Counted from the first letter of the stretch, positions 22,852 to 31,540 are shown. The stretch: DNA of 64,000 nt from JAAYDS01 sp012729155 (GCA_036774405.1 DAIPBO010000002.1:107713-171712), one strand, 5' to 3'. The notes: generated by a model from the letters alone, not told the origin. Numbers and translations are program-made.

Positions 22852-23532
22852 TTAGCTCTTGGTGGGGATGTACTTGCGGATCTCGTTCGCCAGGTTGACC
22901 AGTGGCATGCTCTGTAGCCATACCTTGCCGGGGCCTGTCAGCGTTGCCAAGAAGAGCCCTTCGCCCGAGAAGAGCGCATTCTTCAGGCTGCCGACCGACG
23001 CGATGTCATAGCCCATGCCTGGCTCGTAGAGCGCGATATGTCCCGGGTCGATGCGCATGGTCTCGCCCGCCTGCAGGGTGTACTCGCGCACGTCTCCCGC
23101 AATCTCGAGAAAGACCATGCCTGGCCCGCTGATCTTTTGCAGGATGAACCCCTCACCACCGAAAAAGCCCGTGCCCAGATTCTTGCGAAAATGCATCTCG
23201 AGGCTGACGCTGTCCTGGGCCACCATGAAGGCATCTTTCTGACAGATCAGGCTCTGGCCGGCCTGCAGGTTGAACGCCAGAATGCGTCCGGGCGCCTCTG
23301 GTGTAAAGGTGACCATGGCCTGCCCGGTGCGGCAGGTGTAGGTGGTCATAAAGATCGACTCACCTGCTAGCTTGCGGCCCAGGCTCGCCATCAGCCCACC
23401 ACGCGCGTTGGTATCCATCGCTACGTCGCCGCGCATCCAGGCCATGCCGCCACGCTCGGTGAACACCGATTCACCCGCCTCCAGGTAGACATCGACCGAA
23501 GGCAACATCGAACCGACAATCTCGTACCGCAT
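22852..23532 (-). CDS. AIM24 family (TIGR00266) protein
   Basis: A 226-residue beta-rich AIM24/TIGR00266 protein. The family pattern is clear: LEAGESVFTERGGMAWM at the start, a Gly-rich segment GGLMASLGRKLAGESIFMTTY, FFGGEGFILQKISGPGMVFLE, and the C-terminal LFSGEGLFLATLTGPGKVWLQS. Bacterial members have no defined role; the yeast relative is a mitochondrial inner-membrane organiser. AAGGAG precedes the ATG. It lies 71 nt after the poly-gamma-glutamate-hydrolase-like gene and may be the last gene of that minus-strand operon. The internal VGSLKN resembles an encapsulin-targeting motif, but it is buried mid-protein and not terminal. Confidence 0.9.
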   Translation of the reverse strand: MRYEIVGSMLPSVDVYLEAGESVFTERGGMAWMRGDVAMDTNARGGLMASLGRKLAGESIFMTTYTCRTGQAMVTFTPEAPGRILAFNLQAGQSLICQKDAFMVAQDSVSLEMHFRKNLGTGFFGGEGFILQKISGPGMVFLEIAGDVREYTLQAGETMRIDPGHIALYEPGMGYDIASVGSLKNALFSGEGLFLATLTGPGKVWLQSMPLVNLANEIRKYIPTKS

Positions 23533-23603
23533 CTTCTTCTCCTTCTATCCAGCTTGCCCGCGAACGGGGGGGACGCACTTCGTGGGCGCGATCTGCACAA
23601 CTG

Positions 23604-24335
23604 CTATGTGTCTGATGACTCTATACGGTGCTGACGGTGATCACTCAGTATGCCTCTGGCATGCACCTCGCGTGTTACGCGCTCAAAGTGAGCCAGTGTC
23701 GCGCTCAGGTCACTCCTCAGGGCCAACAACCGTTGCTCGACCGCCCTCTGCACCGCGGCGATGAACGCTGTGCCCTCAGCAGACCATGCTGGCTGGTCGT
23801 CGGGCGCCAGCGCTCTTAGATCGTCCAGCACCAGGCGCTGGCGAAGGGCGAGCGGCAGGCTGAGCTGCGCGCCGCCAGCGCCCGTGCGATTGTAGCACTG
23901 TTGTGGCAGACGCTCAGCCTCAAGCCGTGGCGCAGCTGCGACCTGCAAGCCCAGCCCTGAGAGCTCTGCGAGCAGGGCCAGCGTCAGTGGCTCGTTGCTG
24001 CCGCCCACCAGCGTCGTCTGGCCCTCACGGTGCCCTGTGATCGCCAGCGCCAGTGTGCTGTGAGCCAGCAGGGCGTCGCAGCGCACCTCGGTCAGGCGCA
24101 GTGTAGGCAGCCGCAGAGTGGCCGCTCTATCGGCTCGTAGACCGCGCACCGTATACAGGTTCCAGCTCTCACCGGCGATGGCCTCTGCGAGTTGGCCAGT
24201 CAGGGGCTCGATGTGCCCGCCGTGCAGGGCAAGCACGGTGACGACTGCATGGCGTTCGCGGGCCACCACGTCATAGTCCTCACCCTGTTGGGCCCGCAGC
24301 ACCAGGTCGCTAAAGCTCCCCAGCTGCCAGCTCAT
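23604..24335 (-). CDS. Poly-gamma-glutamate hydrolase family (PF05908-like) protein
   Basis: A 243-residue protein with features of the phage-derived poly-gamma-glutamate hydrolase fold (YjqB/PghP, a zinc carboxypeptidase-like fold). The conserved VLALHGGHIEPLTGQLAEAIAG segment at about 33-55 supplies the metal-binding His and Glu. LALAITGHREGQTTLVGGSN lies near 130, and a Pro/Gln-rich RLPQQCYNRTGAGGAQLSLP segment near 165. It has no signal peptide. Its ATG overlaps the stop of the HerA-like ATPase gene (ATGA), so the two are translationally coupled, unexpected for a capsule hydrolase. The C-terminal ~60 residues are helical and less conserved. Assignment is by motif only. Confidence 0.72.
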   Translation of the reverse strand: MSWQLGSFSDLVLRAQQGEDYDVVARERHAVVTVLALHGGHIEPLTGQLAEAIAGESWNLYTVRGLRADRAATLRLPTLRLTEVRCDALLAHSTLALAITGHREGQTTLVGGSNEPLTLALLAELSGLGLQVAAAPRLEAERLPQQCYNRTGAGGAQLSLPLALRQRLVLDDLRALAPDDQPAWSAEGTAFIAAVQRAVEQRLLALRSDLSATLAHFERVTREVHARGILSDHRQHRIESSDT

Positions 24336-26902
24336 GCTCGCCCAGCGTCCGCCAAAGCATACGCAGTCACTGTCTCGTCGCGCACCTGTCCGCGCTCATC
24401 TTCATAAGTGATGACCCACACGGGCCGCCAGGCGAGCCCATAGGCTGAGATACGGATGTCGCTCTTGCGCGGCCGTAGCGGCTGTTCAGTGACCTCGTCT
24501 GGCGCCGACGCCCAACTCTTGCGCAGGTCACTCAGCGCTTCATCGCGCTTGCGCTCCAGGTCAGCGATGTCGCTCTGGAGCTTGGCGATGGTCTCCTCAG
24601 ACTCGCGGACATTGGCCCTGGCGCGGCTGGTGGATGTGCGTTTGCGGGCAGCGCTCGATAGCGCGCTGCTTCTGCGGCGCCCCGTGAGCACACTGATCAG
24701 CGTTTCGGCGCCAGAGAGAAACTCCTCACCACGTCGACCGTTGAGTGTGGCGCGGTCTTGCTCCAGTTCTAACTCTTCTTTGCGCAGACGCTCCTGGAGG
24801 CGGTCGATCTCTTTGATCAGGCGATCGCGCTCCTTGGCCTCAGCCTCACGTAGTTGCACCTCGGCCTCTCGCTGGCATCGTTGTACAAAGGCCTCGCGGC
24901 TCTCGCCGATGTCGGACGTCAGCTTGAGGCGCTCGTTGACGAACAACGGCAGACTGTGCTGTCGAAAAACGAAATCGACAAGGTCGTCGCGCATGCGAGT
25001 ATAGGGTGGCGAGTCCGTCATGCCACTCGGCAGGGTGGCATAGATGGCCCCGGGCACTGGCTCGGTGCCCAGGTCGCGTGAGTCAAGGGCGTTTGACAGG
25101 CCGCTTTCCCATTCAACCAGCGCGTGGGCCTCGGGGAGCGGCACCAGATAGCCAAGCTCCTCTTGTTGCGTCTGGGTGCGGCGCGTATCGGCGTACGAGA
25201 CTGTGGCCAACGCCACATAGAAAGGCTCATAGGCCACCTGCGTGCTCTTGATCAACGGCTTGCCGCGGAACTGGCCGGTAAAGCTCTGCAGGGCACTCTG
25301 TTCAGAGACGTCCACTGGCAGTACATACTGGGCCACACGGCTGTTCACAACTGGCTGCACCGGGGTGTATCCGGGCGGCAGTTCGGGCCCTGCAGGCTGC
25401 GCAGCAGTAGTTGCCACGGCACGCTCCGGCGACTGGCTGCCGGTGCCCCAGGCCGCAAGGGGTTCCGAGGGCGTAAGGCTTGCTTTGTGGTCGCGCATCA
25501 ATTCACGCACCTGGTCGCGCGTCATGGGCCCGCGTAGATAAGAGAGGGCCCAGCGGGTGCTGTAGAGAATGGGCTGCTTTTCATGGACGTTGTGCAAGAT
25601 GAACACCCGCGAGCTCAGCGACGAGATGAGGCGGTCGAGGTAGCGCGGGTCGAGCATGGTGCCCGCCTCTGAAACCACCCCGGCCATCCCTTCGAGCACG
25701 CGAGCCTTGTCGCGGTCGGTCTGCAGTTTGCCCACAAACCAGGTGCCGGTGTTGGTGAGCCCCTTGTAGTCGAGGTCGACAGGGTTCTGGGTAGCCAGCA
25801 TGAGCCCCACGCCAAAGGCGCGAGCCATCTTGAGCAGCGTCAGCAACGGCGTCTTGGATGGCGGGTTGAGCGGGTATGGCGGGAAATAGCCAAAGATCTC
25901 GTCAAAGTAGACCAGGCAGCGCAGCGAGGTTGTGCCCGACAGGCGCCGCATCCATCCGATGATCTGCTGTAGTAGCAACGTCACAAAGAACATCCGCTCG
26001 GCGTCGGCGAGGTGCGCGATGTAGAACACGGCGATCCGCGGTTTGCCGGCCGGTGTGTGGATGATCTGCTCGATATCCAGCGGCTCACCCGTGATCCAGT
26101 TCTGGAACGACGGCGCGGCTACCAGGCGGTTGAGTGCCATGGCGAGCCCAAAGCGGTCTTTGGGCGGGTAGAAGGTGTCGATGTCAAAGACGCCCATCTT
26201 GGTCATGGGCGGCGACTGAATCTGGCCGATAAGCGTGGCCATATCCAGGCTCTGTGCTTGTCGCCAGGCATGCTCAAAGATGCTGGAGAGCAGGATGTGC
26301 TCACGGCTCTGCACCGGGTCAGCGTCGATGCCCACCAGGCCCAGCAGGCCCGAGACAGTGCCCGCGATCAGTTCGCGCAGGGTTTCCGCATCCTCGTCCC
26401 ACGAAAGGTTGGGCGCCGCAAAGGTCTGCAACACGCTTACCGGAAGGCCTGCATCGCTCCCTGGCGTATAGATGGCGAACTCGGCAGCCTCGCGCAGTCT
26501 GCGAATGCGGTCGCCATCCTGCCCCCAGGCAGCCAGGCCCTCGCGCCACTGATTGGCGGTGGCCGCAGCGAATTCGGCAACAGTCTGCCCCTTGCGGTGG
26601 GCATCGTCAGGGTTGATCCAGGGCTCGAAATCCTCGGGTCGCAACTCGGGGAAGGTGAGCAGCAGGTTGGTCAGATCGCCCTTGGGGTCGATGACGATGG
26701 CTGGGACGCCATCCATCGCCGCTTCCTCGAGCACTGTTACGCCCAGGCCCGTCTTGCCCGAGCCGGTCATGCCGATGCATACGGCGTGGGTCGTCAGGTC
26801 GCGCGCATCGTACATGACGTGAGCATCATCCAACACCTGGCCCTTTTCGAGGTCATACTCCTTGCCCAGGTAGAATGATACCTTGCGTTCGATATCGGTC
26901 AT
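24332..26902 (-). CDS. HerA/VirB4-like P-loop ATPase with C-terminal coiled coil
   Basis: An 856-residue ATPase. The Walker A loop GMTGSGKT is at residues 44-51, followed by AIVIDPKGDL. Walker B is CLVYFDEIFGYFPP near 345, and a sensor-like GLMLATQNPVDLDYKG with an Arg-rich tail follows, the organisation of HerA/DUF853-type translocases. Residues ~640-790 are predicted coiled coil, rich in Glu, Arg and Leu (EAEAKERDRLIKEIDRLQ), and a small C-terminal domain follows. The start at 26902 (GGGAGA upstream) is preferred over ATG 26917. Its partner genes are a DUF6062 protein upstream and a hydrolase-fold protein downstream. It is not accompanied by NurA, so a pumping or conjugation-like role is as plausible as DNA end resection. 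Confidence 0.85.
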   Translation of the reverse strand: MTDIERKVSFYLGKEYDLEKGQVLDDAHVMYDARDLTTHAVCIGMTGSGKTGLGVTVLEEAAMDGVPAIVIDPKGDLTNLLLTFPELRPEDFEPWINPDDAHRKGQTVAEFAAATANQWREGLAAWGQDGDRIRRLREAAEFAIYTPGSDAGLPVSVLQTFAAPNLSWDEDAETLRELIAGTVSGLLGLVGIDADPVQSREHILLSSIFEHAWRQAQSLDMATLIGQIQSPPMTKMGVFDIDTFYPPKDRFGLAMALNRLVAAPSFQNWITGEPLDIEQIIHTPAGKPRIAVFYIAHLADAERMFFVTLLLQQIIGWMRRLSGTTSLRCLVYFDEIFGYFPPYPLNPPSKTPLLTLLKMARAFGVGLMLATQNPVDLDYKGLTNTGTWFVGKLQTDRDKARVLEGMAGVVSEAGTMLDPRYLDRLISSLSSRVFILHNVHEKQPILYSTRWALSYLRGPMTRDQVRELMRDHKASLTPSEPLAAWGTGSQSPERAVATTAAQPAGPELPPGYTPVQPVVNSRVAQYVLPVDVSEQSALQSFTGQFRGKPLIKSTQVAYEPFYVALATVSYADTRRTQTQQEELGYLVPLPEAHALVEWESGLSNALDSRDLGTEPVPGAIYATLPSGMTDSPPYTRMRDDLVDFVFRQHSLPLFVNERLKLTSDIGESREAFVQRCQREAEVQLREAEAKERDRLIKEIDRLQERLRKEELELEQDRATLNGRRGEEFLSGAETLISVLTGRRRSSALSSAARKRTSTSRARANVRESEETIAKLQSDIADLERKRDEALSDLRKSWASAPDEVTEQPLRPRKSDIRISAYGLAWRPVWVITYEDERGQVRDETVTAYALADAGRA

Positions 26903-26944
26903 GGCAATGTCTCCCATCGCTGAAGGCTGGGTGTACGGGGCTGG

Positions 26945-27700
26945 CTAGAGCTCGGCCAGTCCACTGCCAATGTCCTTGGAGCGGCGGCCCCCATGTTTGG
27001 CGCTAAGGCCTAGGCCAGCGCCGCCGGTGATGGTGTTCATGACGCGCAGCCAGACGTCGCCTTCGGGGCCCATCTTTTCGCCACGAAAGCGGTGGTCACG
27101 CTTGCGGATGTATTCATCCAGGTCGGTCAGCATCTGCTGGTAGCGCGCCACTTGCGGTTCTACCAAAAGCCGTAATGTCTCGTCGTCGTGAATGCCGGCG
27201 ACGGCCTGGCGCAGGTGCGGCAGGCAGAGCCCATCGCCGGCGGTGTACGCGGCGTGCAGCGTCTCGTCGCCGAGATGAGCCAGTAGCAGCCCGATGTAAT
27301 CGGCCGCGGCGCTCGTTTTGATCTTGCAGGCCGGGCAGGGGCGGCTCGGCTCCAGTTCATCGGCCCGCCTGTCATGCTTGCGCAGCCGTTGCCATAGGTT
27401 TGGGCGAGCAACCGCTGTCGCGTCGAGAGCCTCGGTGAGCATGCGCAGGGCATCGCGATAGATGAGTGCCGATCCGAGAGCGCGGCCAGGTTTAGAGCGC
27501 ATCATCTCGACGTGTTCGGGGCAAAAGCCGTGGGAATGCTTCAGATCCAGGCGCACGCGCGGGTCCAGCGTGGCCTCATAGAGGATCGCGTCCAGGAAGC
27601 GATCGCACGATTTATACACCAGGCGGCAGATTGGGCAGCCGGCCTGCGCCTGGGCATCGACCAACTCGAAATAAGGTGTGTGTTTGCCCTGAGCCTTCAC
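26945..27700 (-). CDS. DUF6062 family Cys-rich protein
   Basis: A 251-residue protein of the DUF6062 family, common in Chloroflexota and Firmicutes. It shows CxxC pairs (AGCPICRL near 20 and RPCPACKI near 120) each followed further on by a His-containing element (HGFCPEHVEMM and GLCLPHLRQA), so two similar zinc-binding halves are likely. There are no membrane segments. The function is unknown. The start is GTG at 27700 with GGGAGG 4 nt upstream. It is the first gene of the operon leading into the HerA-like ATPase and may be its small metal-binding partner. Confidence 0.82.
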   Translation of the reverse strand: MKAQGKHTPYFELVDAQAQAGCPICRLVYKSCDRFLDAILYEATLDPRVRLDLKHSHGFCPEHVEMMRSKPGRALGSALIYRDALRMLTEALDATAVARPNLWQRLRKHDRRADELEPSRPCPACKIKTSAAADYIGLLLAHLGDETLHAAYTAGDGLCLPHLRQAVAGIHDDETLRLLVEPQVARYQQMLTDLDEYIRKRDHRFRGEKMGPEGDVWLRVMNTITGGAGLGLSAKHGGRRSKDIGSGLAEL

Positions 27701-27724
27701 TGCGCCTCCCTTGGACCTTTGTGT

Positions 27725-27754
27725 CAGTATAACACGCTATCAGCGCCCACCGCA
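27725..27754 (-). promoter_or_regulatory. Predicted promoter of the DUF6062-HerA-like operon
   Basis: On the minus strand, -35 TTGCGG (27754-27749), an 18-nt spacer and an extended -10 TGT-TATACT (box at 27730-27725). The start is predicted near 27718, 18 nt before the GTG. Confidence 0.6.
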
Positions 27755-27776
27755 ATGGCCCTGGCGCGGAGCGAGA

Positions 27777-27804
27777 TTGACAGGCGCCTGCCTCAATCGA
27801 TAAT
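27777..27804 (+). promoter_or_regulatory. Predicted promoter of the SDR-ftsH unit
   Basis: A perfect -35 TTGACA (27777-27782), a 16-nt spacer and -10 GATAAT (27799-27804) give a start near 27811, 36 nt before the SDR gene. Confidence 0.5.
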
Positions 27805-27846
27805 GGAGACGAGCAGTCAGTCCTATGGCCAATCAGAGAGGATGCG

Positions 27847-28638
27847 ATGGACCTCAGACTCAAGGGGCGGGTAGCTTTGGTGTCTGGCGCCAGCAAGGGG
27901 TTGGGCAAGGCCGCTGCCTGGGCCTTGGCCCGCGAGGGCGCCGATGTGGTGATCGCGGCGCGCGGCCACGAGAGGCTCGCACAGACGGCTGACGAAATAC
28001 GGGTAGACACCGGGCGCGCGGTTCTGGACGTGGCAGCCGACGTCTCGCAGGGGGCCGACATCGATCGGCTGGTAGAGAAAGCGCTGCTGCAGTTTGGCCG
28101 CGTCGACGTCCTGGTCACCAACGCCGGCGGGCCGCGCCCGGGCCTGTTCGCCGAAATGAGCGATGCTGACTGGCTTGGCGCCGTGGAGCTCAACTTGCTC
28201 AGCGCGGTGCGGTTGATCCGCGCTGTTCTGCCCGGCATGCAGGCCAGGCGCTGGGGACGGATCATCAACATCGCCTCGATCGCCGTCAAGCAGCCGCTGC
28301 CCGACCTCATTCTGAGCAACACTGCCCGGTCAGGGCTGGTTGCCATGGCCAAGACGCTGGCAGGGCAGGTGGCCCGCGAGGGCATTACTGTCAACAACGT
28401 TTGCCCCGGATATATGCTCACCGACCGCGTACGCGGCCTGGCAGAGGCGACTGCGGCAGCCGAAGGTATCACCGTCGATGAGGCCATCGCCCGCAACGAG
28501 CAGGCTATCCCCATGAGGCGCATGGGCCAGCCCGAAGAGCTGGCGGCGCTCATTGCCTTCTTGGCCTCAGAGCAGGCAGGCTACCTTACTGGCGCCACCA
28601 TTCAGATGGATGGGGGGCTCTACCAGGGCCTCATGTGA
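27847..28638 (+). CDS. Short-chain dehydrogenase/reductase (FabG-like)
   Basis: A 263-residue SDR. The cofactor loop is GASKGLGKAAAWAL; NAGG follows at about 92-95. The catalytic region is partly unusual: Ser in NIASIAVKQP is present, but the usual YxxxK is replaced by a segment SNTARSGLVAMAKTLAGQ in which Tyr is missing. That pattern occurs in FabG-like SDRs often annotated as 3-oxoacyl-ACP reductases or gluconate dehydrogenases. The C-terminus (GYLTGATIQMDGGLYQGLM) is standard. Because the catalytic Tyr cannot be placed, activity and substrate are uncertain. ftsH starts 39 nt later. Confidence 0.87.
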   Translation: MDLRLKGRVALVSGASKGLGKAAAWALAREGADVVIAARGHERLAQTADEIRVDTGRAVLDVAADVSQGADIDRLVEKALLQFGRVDVLVTNAGGPRPGLFAEMSDADWLGAVELNLLSAVRLIRAVLPGMQARRWGRIINIASIAVKQPLPDLILSNTARSGLVAMAKTLAGQVAREGITVNNVCPGYMLTDRVRGLAEATAAAEGITVDEAIARNEQAIPMRRMGQPEELAALIAFLASEQAGYLTGATIQMDGGLYQGLM

Positions 28639-28677
28639 GCGAAAGAAGTGATCAACCTGTTCATAGAAGGGTAGCAG

Positions 28678-30516
28678 ATGAAGGATACCGATCGTCGTCG
28701 CTATGGCTTTTCCATAGGGTATCTGTTGGTGGCGCTGCTGGGAGCCTGGCTGTTTCAAAGCCTGATCTTTCGTCCCTTCATTCAGCAGCAACAGGAGGTG
28801 CCTTATAGCCAGTTCCGCGACGAGCTGGGTGCGGGCAATGTTCAAGAAGTGATCCTCGAGAGCGAGCGCATCTATTACACCTGTTGCACGCCAGCAGAGG
28901 ATGCTTCGCCCGGGCAGGTCTACAATGTTGTGCGTATTGAGGATCCTGACCTGGTGCCCGATCTGGTGGCCGCTGGCGTCACTTTCAGGGCTACACCGCC
29001 GGCCAACAGCGCTCTCACGGGCCTATTGGGGTTCATCATCCCGTTTCTGCCCATGCTGCTGATCGGCTTCTTTCTGTTTAGGCGCCTGGGGCAAGCGGGC
29101 GGCGGAGCGGTGATGAACTTTGGCCGCAGCAAGGCCAAAGAGATCGCCGGTGAGATGACGGGAGTCAAGTTCGCCGATGTGGGTGGCGCCGACGAGGTCG
29201 AGGTCGAACTGCAGGAGATCATCGCCTTTCTCAAAGAGCCAGCGCGCTTTACACGTCTGGGCGCTAAACTGCCCAAAGGCATTCTGCTGGTCGGGCCACC
29301 AGGCACCGGCAAAACGCTACTAGCGCGGGCGACGGCAGGTGAAGCCGGTGTGCCCTTTTTCTCAATCAGTGGTTCAGACTTTGTGGAGATGTTCGCCGGC
29401 GTGGGCGCTGCTCGGGTGCGCGACATGTTCCAGCAGGCCAAGGCCAAGGCGCCTTGCATCGTGTTTATCGATGAGATCGATGCTATCGGCCAGGCACGGT
29501 CAGGCCCGGGCGCCATGGTCAGCAACGACGAGCGCGAGCAGACACTCAACCAACTCCTATCGGAGATGGACGGTTTTGAGGCCAACGCTGGTGTGGTGAT
29601 CATGGCGGCCACCAACCGCCCAGATGTGCTCGATCAGGCACTACTGCGGCCTGGCCGTTTTGATCGTCAGGTGCAGGTCACTCTGCCCAACGAAGACGGC
29701 CGTCTTCAGATCCTCAGAATCCATGCCCAGCAGGTGCCTCTGGCGTCAGACGCCGACCTGGGGCGGCTCGCCAAGATCACACCGGGCTTTTCTGGCGCCG
29801 ACCTGGCCAACATCATCAACGAGGCCGCACTGCTGGCTGTGCGCCGCAACGCCGAGCGCGTGACGATGGACGACTTTAATCGGGCGATTGAGCGGGTAGT
29901 GGCTGGGCTGCAAAAGCGCACGCCTCTCAAGCCAGAGGTGCGTCGCAAGGTGGCCTATCATGAAGCCGGCCATGCGCTAGTGGCCGAACTGCTGCCCACG
30001 ACCGACCAGGTTCATAAGGTGAGCATCATCCCTACGGCCAAGGGCGCCCTCGGCTACACCATGCAAATGCCTGAAGAGGACCGATATCTGCTGAGCGACC
30101 GCGAGCTGACCGAGCGCATGGCCGTGATGCTGGGCGGCCGGGCAGCCGAGCTGGTGGTGTACGACGAGACCACCACCGGCGCCGCCAATGACCTGGAGCG
30201 AGCAACTGACCTGGCGCGGCGGATGGTCACCGAGTTCGGGATGACCACGGCCTTGGGGCCGGTGCGCTATGCCACCGAGACGGGGGCGGGCTATCTGGGC
30301 TATGCGCGTACGCTCAATAACGGCCTGTCGCCCGAAACAGCGGCGCAGATAGATGCCGAGATACGCCGCCTGGTAGAGGCTGCGCAGCAGCAGGCCGTGG
30401 CTCTCTTGAGCGATCACCGGGCATCTCTTGACGAGATTGCCGCCGTGCTGCAGGAAGATGAGAGCATCACGGGCGATAAGGTGCGTGCCATCGCCGCGCG
30501 TGGGCAGGGCAGATAG
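28678..30516 (+). CDS. ftsH: ATP-dependent zinc metalloprotease FtsH
   Basis: A 612-residue membrane AAA+ protease. One N-terminal membrane helix (about 12-30), a ~75-residue external domain and a second helix (about 110-135) anchor it. The AAA module has Walker A GPPGTGKTLLA, Walker B CIVFIDEIDAIG and second-region TNRPDVLDQALLRPGRFDRQ; the protease domain carries the zinc motif HEAGH near residue 434. FtsH extracts and degrades membrane and regulatory proteins. It has two adjacent Cys in the external domain (YYTCCTPAED), unusual for the family. An in-frame ATG opens the gene after AGAAGGGTAGC. Confidence 0.96.
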   Translation: MKDTDRRRYGFSIGYLLVALLGAWLFQSLIFRPFIQQQQEVPYSQFRDELGAGNVQEVILESERIYYTCCTPAEDASPGQVYNVVRIEDPDLVPDLVAAGVTFRATPPANSALTGLLGFIIPFLPMLLIGFFLFRRLGQAGGGAVMNFGRSKAKEIAGEMTGVKFADVGGADEVEVELQEIIAFLKEPARFTRLGAKLPKGILLVGPPGTGKTLLARATAGEAGVPFFSISGSDFVEMFAGVGAARVRDMFQQAKAKAPCIVFIDEIDAIGQARSGPGAMVSNDEREQTLNQLLSEMDGFEANAGVVIMAATNRPDVLDQALLRPGRFDRQVQVTLPNEDGRLQILRIHAQQVPLASDADLGRLAKITPGFSGADLANIINEAALLAVRRNAERVTMDDFNRAIERVVAGLQKRTPLKPEVRRKVAYHEAGHALVAELLPTTDQVHKVSIIPTAKGALGYTMQMPEEDRYLLSDRELTERMAVMLGGRAAELVVYDETTTGAANDLERATDLARRMVTEFGMTTALGPVRYATETGAGYLGYARTLNNGLSPETAAQIDAEIRRLVEAAQQQAVALLSDHRASLDEIAAVLQEDESITGDKVRAIAARGQGR

Positions 30517-30539
30517 ACTGCCCGCAGTCGTGTGTGGTT

Positions 30540-30568
30540 TTGGGGCCTACTGCCCTTGATGTTATACT
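30540..30568 (+). promoter_or_regulatory. Predicted promoter of rpsF-rpsR
   Basis: -35 TTGGGG (30540-30545), a 17-nt spacer and an extended -10 TGT-TATACT (box 30563-30568). The start is expected near 30575, giving a ~107-nt leader before rpsF, long enough for the S6:S18-binding leader structure known in other bacteria, although no such motif was identified here. Confidence 0.55.
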
Positions 30569-30681
30569 ATGCGCTGTTTGGCGGCAGTCGCCGTTTGTTC
30601 TGTTCCTTCTGCTCTTCGGGCTCGCGGCAAGCCGGCCGTGGGCATGACCAGAAGGGCAAATTCCAGAGGAGGAGGCTTGTT

Positions 30682-31125
30682 TTGCGTACCTATGAGTTGA
30701 TGTGCATCGTCCAGCCAGAGCTGGATGAAGAGGGCATGGCCGATCTGAACGCCAGGGTCGCCGAAGTGATCACTGGCTTTGGCGGCGAGGTGCTCTCTAC
30801 CGAGATCCTCGGCCGCAGGCGCCTGGCATTCCCCATCCGCAAAAAGATCGAAGGCGTCTATGTGCTGACCTATGCCAACATGGATGCTGCTGGCATGGCA
30901 GAACTGCAGCGTCGTCTGCGTCTTATGGAAGAGGTCATTCGCTATCTGATCGTCCGTCCCGAGGAGGACGAGATCCCGCTCCCCAGCGAGGATGAAGAAC
31001 CTGAAGGCGACGACCTGGGCGACGACGTCATCGACGAAGACCAAGATCTCGATGACGACGAAGATCTCGATGATGACGATAGCGGCTATGATGATGACGA
31101 TTCAGACGACGATAACGACGACTAG
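30682..31125 (+). CDS. rpsF: 30S ribosomal protein S6 with long acidic tail
   Basis: A 147-residue S6. Residues 1-92 are the normal domain (RTYELMCIVQPELDEEG, then GRRRLAFPIRKKIEGVYVL, and EEVIRYLIVRPEE). The start is TTG at 30682, set by GGAGGAGG at 30668-30675; the longer open frame upstream lies in the leader. Residues ~93-147 form an extraordinarily acidic tail, mostly Asp and Glu (runs of DDD and DDDD), where S6 usually ends near residue 100-130. S6 binds S18 in the small-subunit platform, and S18 is encoded next with a basic N-terminal extension. No ssb gene separates them, unlike the common rpsF-ssb-rpsR order. Confidence 0.95.
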   Translation: MRTYELMCIVQPELDEEGMADLNARVAEVITGFGGEVLSTEILGRRRLAFPIRKKIEGVYVLTYANMDAAGMAELQRRLRLMEEVIRYLIVRPEEDEIPLPSEDEEPEGDDLGDDVIDEDQDLDDDEDLDDDDSGYDDDDSDDDNDD

Positions 31126-31174
31126 ATCATCACACCGGGCATTGCGCCCAGTGGCCTGATATGGGGAGGCTACC

Positions 31175-31513
31175 TTGACAGAATACGAATCCCGCAACAG
31201 AGACTCGGATGGCGACGAGCGCTCGTCGCGCGGTGGGCGCGATGGTGGCAGAGGCGGTTATCGTGGGCGTGGCGGCGGCAACCGCATGCGTCGCCGGCGC
31301 GTGTGCCAGTTCTGCGCTGAAAAAGTGAACTCGGTCGACTATAAAGACATTCGTCTGCTGCAGAACTTTGTGGCTCCCAGTGGGCGCATCAATGGACGCC
31401 GTCGCTCGGGCACCTGCGCCAAGCATCAGCGGATGGTCTCGCGGGCGATCAAACGCGCTCGGTTCCTGGCGTTGCTGCCCTACGCTCCCTCGCACGCTCG
31501 CGGCCAGAGATAG
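31175..31513 (+). CDS. rpsR: 30S ribosomal protein S18 with RG-rich N-terminal extension
   Basis: A 112-residue S18. The conserved core starts around residue 38 (RRRRVCQFCAEKVNSVDYKD) and includes NGRRRSGTCAKHQRMVSRAIKRARFLALLPY. The first ~38 residues are a Gly/Arg/Asp/Ser-rich extension (RGGRDGGRGGYRGRGGG), absent from typical ~75-residue S18 proteins. CxxC plus a later Cys/His suggests the zinc-binding form of S18. The start is TTG at 31175 with GGGGAGG 5 nt upstream. It is co-transcribed with rpsF. Confidence 0.95.
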   Translation: MTEYESRNRDSDGDERSSRGGRDGGRGGYRGRGGGNRMRRRRVCQFCAEKVNSVDYKDIRLLQNFVAPSGRINGRRRSGTCAKHQRMVSRAIKRARFLALLPYAPSHARGQR

Positions 31514-31540
31514 ACGCGACTGCGACGGCCGTAAGGCGAT

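Noticed and set aside
22852..23532. Encapsulin-targeting peptide in the AIM24 protein (VGSLKN)
   Set aside because: The stretch is internal, in the conserved beta core of AIM24; targeting peptides lie at the C-terminus.
30532..30681. N-terminal extension of S6 (frame open to 30532)
   Set aside because: It lies in the promoter and leader; the TTG at 30682 has an ideal ribosome site and gives the family start.
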